A DNA stretch of 64,000 nucleotides from Protula sp. h YS-2021. Its lineage: Eukaryota > Annelida > Polychaeta > Sabellida > Serpulidae. The translations under genes were made by a program, and so were the position numbers. Positions 58,681-64,000 of this stretch are shown here, in pieces (the stretch's first letter is position 1; every line of letters begins with the position of its first letter). The DNA lies in contig OX457033.1 of the NCBI GenBank assembly GCA_949752745.1, forward strand, positions 17,875,407 through 17,939,406. The letters are read 5' to 3'. Under the pieces are notes generated by a model that worked only from the letters and a program-made list of their open reading frames with translations, was not told where the DNA came from and searched no databases.

Positions 58681-61440
58681 GCCAGCTTAGCTACTTTTTT
58701 AAAAACCATTTTAACGTATACCAATGCAAAGGTTGTTCTGGGGGGAAAGGTCTACAAAAACACATAAAATAAAGAAAACAATAGCCTTAGAAAGGACCCG
58801 ACAAGTATTATTGGATCTGTATTCGGACTTATCGCCTCTGCTCAGGAACTTTAGTGGAATAATCTGAGAATTTGAGGCCACTTTGAATGGATTCTGTTCT
58901 TCATTAATTAATGTCTGCTGTTTCAGCAAGGTTTTACAGTAACCTATCAAGCGACCTACTTTTTTGACACGGTGGATTATCAACAGCTCCGACCCCTACC
59001 CCCTTACCCCTCCTTCCATTCCATGAAACCCCAAAATTTCATATAGTTATTGTATGCCTTATTTTCAAGATCTTCATGTTACAAAGAGGGGAACGAGCTG
59101 TGATCTAAATAATGACCACAGTGCCTATGTTTGAGATTCAGTTGATATCAGAGGATTCCAGGATTGTTTAGGACTGAGAACTTGCCCCTTCATGGAGCCA
59201 CAGCTGCCGAGAGTGCCGAGAGACATGGCTGCCAAGACAGGAAGCGTCCAGTAAATAGCCTAATGTCGATCCAACGTCGATTTTGATTGGGCGACGTCGA
59301 TAGGATCAAACCATACCTTTAACTCCCGATGCACTTTGGTTGTGATTGGTTGCGACCACAAATCAATGTCTAACTAATATGTTTGATAAAACGTCGAATA
59401 GACGTTGGCCTAGCAATGTTATTCAGACGAAATATTCATGTCGAGATATAAAACTGCCGAGATCCTTGTGTTCATTTAGCTTTGACAAGTTTTTTTTTTT
59501 CACTGATGATTATCACTTGAAAACGAAACTGGTAAATACCAGGGGCCACTAGTTAGTCACAATGCAATTCAATGGTGAGCAGAAGGCCCAGTTTTTGAAG
59601 TTTTATTTTGTTTTATATTTTTTTATTCATTGGGGGAAAAGGAAGCTGTGGTTTTATGAAAGGTTCACAGCAGTGCCACAAGTATCCCATTTCGCCATAT
59701 CCCTTTGGCGATATCCACATAAGATCACCAGCAGTTTTTGTAGCCCGAAATAGACTAACTTCCTTGTTTTAAGTTCCGTTGTTTTTTAGCTACTGATTTA
59801 GCTATTTTTCACTGGTTTTAATCGACTCCAAGGTCATTTGAGGTCTGTTTGGTAGGATGCAAGCTTTTTGCAACTGGCAGTAGCTAGAAAAATATTGCTT
59901 TATCCCTAATTAAGAAACTACGTTTTGAGTGAATTATGATTTATCTGAAAGCGTCGTGTTTTTTGCATTGTTTTGTTTTTGGTCAATTTACTGGCTGAAA
60001 TTCGAAAAGTTCGCTTTAGAAAGGTGCTTAATTTGAAAGAAATCACTCGGAAAAATTACTTAAAGATTCAAAAGAGTGACACTTTTTGTAAAAAAAAAAA
60101 AAAAACGAGTGGATAAGATCGTTAATTGTGTTCTAGTCAGGTCAATGGGTTATTCAGCAAGAAGGGGGAAAGGGTTATCTTCTCTTCATAAACCAAGAAA
60201 AACCAATGATGGGATTGCCCCCCCTACCCCTGGAAACGGTTCTAAGATAGGAAAAACCAAGTCACTCTAACGTATAACAAGGCTACCTTAGAATGAACTA
60301 CCGCATATATGTCGCATGGAACAGGTTTTTTTCTTCAATTTGATAAGATTTTTTAAGGAAAATGGTTATTGCGTGGGAATGCAGAATGAATAAAAACTTG
60401 TAAATGCGCAATAAATTACAAAAATATGTCTTCTGGAATTTTTGGAATGCATAGTGTAAAGAATAATGATGTCAGTGCAGTGTAACCAGCCTGTTGGGGG
60501 GCGGGGGAGGGATTCATACCCGGGGGGGGGGGGGGGCGGGGCTTATCGTGGTCTAATTTTAATACGCGCTTAAACGTGGAACACCGATATTTAAACATGC
60601 AATTTTTAAGAGACTCTTACTCGCAATTTTGATCACCTAAACTGATACTGTCAACTATTTCATGTTAACATTTGAAATTAATGATCCGAAAGCACATCCG
60701 GTTTGCTCTTTCGCTGGATTCTGTACTTTACGGAACATATAGCAGAGCACACATATAATGTGTTTAACAGGTCATTATTTTTATGTTGACATTGACGTAA
60801 AGGCCAACATTTCAATGCGAATCATGCGTAGGGACGCGCCTTTCTTGGGACGCGCAAGAACGAGAACGTAGTGTTTCAGCAACGCTCTTTATGGTGAATA
60901 GGGACTACTGTATTAAAATGTTTTAGAAAGTGCTCGCACTGCGTTCAGCACTCAAAATGCCCCTTTCTCTGTGTTATTTTATTATTTTTATTTGTTTGTT
61001 TGTTTTTCGAGAGGGGGAAGTACATATACCAACACATTTATTAACAAGTTTACCCCCCCCCCCCCGCCCCCGCCAACGCCCTCGGTTGCAGTCCGAAGTT
61101 TCGTTTCTTCAAGGACATCGTAAAAAAGGAAAACAAGCACCTGGTATGAGATTAACAAAACCAGGTCAATGTGTGGGCTTAATGAGCAATATTAAATCAC
61201 GAGAATGTATTAGCTGCAACACCCACACGAAGAGTATATGTGTTTATATATATGCCCTGATTTTATTGCAAAACATTCCTCAAACCATATTTAACAAGCG
61301 AAAATATTTTATTGCAATCGGTGGAGATGTAAGGTGCCAGGAACCCTGTGTCTACTTATGGGCAAGAATTCTACGTGCGGGGGCATTAAACAGTCATGAG
61401 GAATTTTATTGTATCTCTTATTCAGAACGATAAGAACGTA
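58681..61440. other. Intergenic sequence
   Basis: No supported gene. CGTCGAT motifs recur at 59264-59300 and 59393-59410. Poly-A (60093-60106), poly-G (60521-60537) and poly-C (61053-61066) runs are present. An open frame crossing 60930-61430 is unlike any family I know and has no splice or promoter support. Confidence 0.4.
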
Positions 61441-61499
61441 TTGCCTATCACGTATATTTTGAGATTTCTAAGGTGCAGAGTCTGAAAGTGAAGTTTTCC

Positions 61500-61900
61500 T
61501 AATGAACAGGTCACGTGATCTTTGAGCTTGAACTGAAAGTCATGGTCAAGATATCAAAGTTTATCCCGATGAAGCTGAGAATAGATTAAAGAATTCGAAT
61601 ATAAGTCTACCAGATCACAGATGTATGACCTTGAACCTCATAGTCACAGTTAAGGTCATAACATCAGAACTTTTTCTTATAGAAGAACATGTGAAACATT
61701 AGGCCAAAATCTCTTTATCGCTAACGGTTTCCAATCTACAGGACCACTGCACATTGAATTTTCTATATTTGACCTTGAGCTTCAATGTTGAGGTCACGGT
61801 AAAAAAATCCATCTATGGAAAGGCCATAGACAATTTCTTATGGTTTAATATTTTAGACAATTGGAGTGTTCTTGAATTGACCTTGACCTGAAAATGAAGG
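61500..61900. repeat. Imperfect tandem repeat rich in TGACCTTGA / AGGTCA
   Basis: TGACCTTGANCTNNAANNTN...AGGTCA-like blocks recur near 61520, 61625, 61765 and 61875, about 100 bp apart and strongly diverged. Half-sites of the AGGTCA type are nuclear-receptor motifs, but here they more likely reflect an old repeat. Confidence 0.55.
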
Positions 61901-62812
61901 ACAACCAGTTTTGCTGAGCTACTAAGTTGCCGTCACCTTTATACATATTTTTATTTCTTGGCCCAAATTCCCCAGTTCTAACCGAAAATAAGAAAAAATA
62001 TAAACTAACAAAATATATGAATGAGCCGTATTTCGCCGATTAGAAAATGTAAAGTTTGCTCCGTAAAAGCCGCTCTCGACTTACGTATTTCTTCCTTGGG
62101 ACAGTTAGTTTTTTCACAGATGAAGCAGCGATTATGGACACACCAGTTTTAACGCCCACTGCATTTGACACGTTTTTTCTTTCTTTTTTTAATAAAAGTG
62201 ATCAACTGGGCCTTTTCAGATCCACTTTTGTGAGACCTCGTTTTTGAACATAAACAAAATATCAGTGGTTGAAATCCATGCATGTGGAAACTGACCCTTA
62301 TAATAACTGTTATAACCTGTGACCTGCGCATTTATAGTTCATAAACTTCTTCATTTAATGATCGTGAAGATATCGTGTGATTTTTCGCAAAAGACAGCAA
62401 ACCTTCAGAACAAACAAAAATTCGCTGTCAAGAGAACATAGTTGTGTGATATGCATTCTAATGAAGTGCAATTTACTAATAGATTTCGACTTCAAAATTG
62501 AATGGTGCTAAAACTTAATGAAATCTGCAAAACAGTTGCAACCAGAGAGCAAAACAAAGAGAGAAAATGTAGAGCGTACTTGTGTCATTCCGACGTCTGC
62601 CCAGCCAAACGAACCGCCTTAGAGAGCCCGAGATGAAAATTCTATATGCCCAGAAACAACAACTCCCAGGAGTTTCTCAAGTGCGAACTGAACAAGTTAT
62701 AAAAGCGAAGGTGTAGGTGTAGGTATGCATTGATAGAACCGGGCCGAAATAGTTCAGCTGTTGCCGAATTTATACTCATACTTATTCCTGGTCTCTTCCA
62801 CTCCTGACTTGT

Positions 62813-62905
62813 ACAGTGGAACCTCGGAAAACCGGACAGTGGTGGGACTGGCAATATTTGTCCGGTATTTCGAGTTGTCCGGATCTTCGAGTATTGGTAT
62901 TTTTG
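62813..62905. mobile_element. pogo/Tigger-like terminal inverted repeat
   Basis: CAGTGGAACCTCGGAAAACC followed by GGACA directly after a TA dinucleotide resembles the ends of pogo/Tigger elements. GTCCGGTATTTCGAG and GTCCGGATCTTCGAG follow as sub-terminal copies. The foldback element at 62905 interrupts it. Confidence 0.6.
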
Positions 62906-63635
62906 GGTGTAGGATATTTGACCCCACCGAAATTTGACCAACCTCTTAATGAAAAACGGACATTTGACCAACTTCATAATTTATTGTTTTTCGTACCACT
63001 TATCAGTAAAACATTAGCAATCACAAATGTTCCGACAAAAGCAACATTTAAACAGTTATAAAACTGCAAGTAAAAGTACTGTCCAAAACCCTCGGGATGG
63101 TAGTAATCTCATATCTTCTCAGAACTTCACATACAACTCTCGCTGTCCAAATAAGTAATTACAATTAGAAATTATTGTTGTTATTGAAATTGCAGTTCAG
63201 TTGATCTTGTTGAAATAGCAGACAAATTTGGTTTAAATTCTGCATGAGAACTCCCGGTATTTTTACTAACACCACGTAAAAAACACGTACCTGAGATGAC
63301 ACTAAAGCTTCCACCAGGTCTGGGTTTGTTTGTATAACGCCTTGTATAACGTCGGTTTACGGAGATTAACAGGGCACGTGGAACTCAACCTTATGACAGT
63401 CATTGACAGAGAGAGGATTAGCGCAACATCCCTTTGATGAGCACTTCTTTGAAATTACTTTTTCTTACGAAACCTCGAACTCCTAGATTTATAAGGTTAT
63501 ACATATATCTAAAACTGAAAGTTGGTAAAATGTCAGTTTTTCCATTAAGCGGTTGGTCAAATGGCAGTTGGTCAAATTTCTGTTGGTCAAATTGCGGTTG
63601 GTCAAATTGCAGTTGGTCAAATTGTATGTACCCCG
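62905..63635. mobile_element. Foldback element with iterated TTTGACCAACNGC arms
   Basis: The left arm (62905-62985) begins TTTGGGTGTAGGATATTTGA and has about three TTTGACC units. The right arm (63520-63635) has six GGTCAAATNGCNGTT units in reverse complement. The header matches the 15.1-kb element at 19 of 20 bases, so they are one family with unequal motif counts. Confidence 0.8.
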
Positions 63636-63702
63636 TATTTTTAACTCAGTTTGTGATGCTGTAAAATTAAAATACTTGTAACCCTGGATGAATGAATTTA
63701 TT

Positions 63703-63815
63703 GTTAAACCTGAGTCAGAGTTCCCAATCCAAACTCTTCAGCTAATGACCTTATAGTTTTTCCTCTGCTCGCATTAATCAGCGTAATTTTTTCACCAGCG
63801 TTAGTATCCAGGGGC
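63703..63815 (-). pseudogene. Tigger/pogo transposase N-terminal HTH fragment
   Basis: On the minus strand GEKITLINASRGKTIRSLAE continues as EFGLG and TQV before a stop. This matches the CENP-B/pogo-type helix-turn-helix at the start of Tigger transposases (KxxLIxASxGKxxRxLAxxFGxGxTQV). Only about 38 residues are visible, so it is a remnant. It probably belongs with the terminal repeat at 62813. Confidence 0.7.
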
Positions 63816-64000
63816 AAAAGGATTATAGCGGGACAAGAATTAGCCGGAGCATCAAGAGATTCACCGCCCCCCTCCCCCCGCCCCCCCCCCCCGAAGTGCG
63901 ATACTCAGTGGCTTAAGGATTATTTCTTGATACTTTTTGTCAATAGCAATGCCAAACACAGAGGCACATGTCGTAATTTTCCAGACTGCATATTACACAA
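63816..64000. other. Right edge of window
   Basis: A poly-C stretch (63867-63893) followed by AT-rich sequence; nothing gene-like before the end. Confidence 0.4.

Noticed and set aside
59193..59255. Short frame starting MEPQLPRVPRDMAAKTG and ending at TAA
   Set aside because: 20 codons with no promoter, splice or homologue support.
60930..61433. 167-codon open frame on the plus strand
   Set aside because: Composition is mixed with poly-C-derived prolines, no domain is recognisable, and no start-site or splice evidence is seen.

Overview
This window looks like nuclear DNA of an invertebrate animal. The coding exons are short, GT-AG introns separate them, and the AT-rich flanks are full of microsatellites, minisatellites and small inverted-repeat transposons. 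A lophotrochozoan, probably a mollusc, is my best guess. That is an inference from texture and gene type, not a sequence match. Four spliced genes can be reconstructed exon by exon, with reading frames and intron phases that close exactly.

Region 1 (99-7199, minus) is a complete nine-exon rhomboid intramembrane serine protease of 367 aa (gene A, RHBDL2-like, no EF-hand). Region 2 (7200-18857) is intergenic. It holds a decayed LINE reverse transcriptase, several MITE-like inverted-repeat elements and one 72-codon open frame that might be a gene. Region 3 (18858-28788, plus) is a second complete rhomboid of 387 aa in eleven exons (gene B, RHBDL3/Drosophila rho-4-like) with an N-terminal EF-hand. 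A and B are divergent (head to head) paralogues. They share exon lengths and intron phases across the catalytic core, and both keep the Ser and His residues. Both would be membrane proteases that cut transmembrane substrates such as EGF-like ligand precursors; gene B is probably calcium-tuned. Region 4 (28830-46560) is gene-poor, with repeats and foldback elements.

Region 5 (46560-56280) holds two very small three-exon genes in convergent orientation: gene C (plus, 35 aa) and gene D (minus, 51 aa). They share a C-terminal sequence, both intron phases, the sequence across two splice junctions and a TATA promoter with a common 10-bp box. I know of no described family with this ending, and this pair is the best candidate for an undescribed system here. 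Region 6 (56280-64000) has no convincing gene. It contains microsatellites, a TGACCTT-rich stretch and a pogo/Tigger-like transposon remnant with a foldback element inside it.

Two genome-scale patterns stand out. First, minisatellites abut splice junctions in six introns of the two rhomboid genes, and several of them copy the splice site itself. Second, at least four foldback elements have arms made of short iterated motifs.
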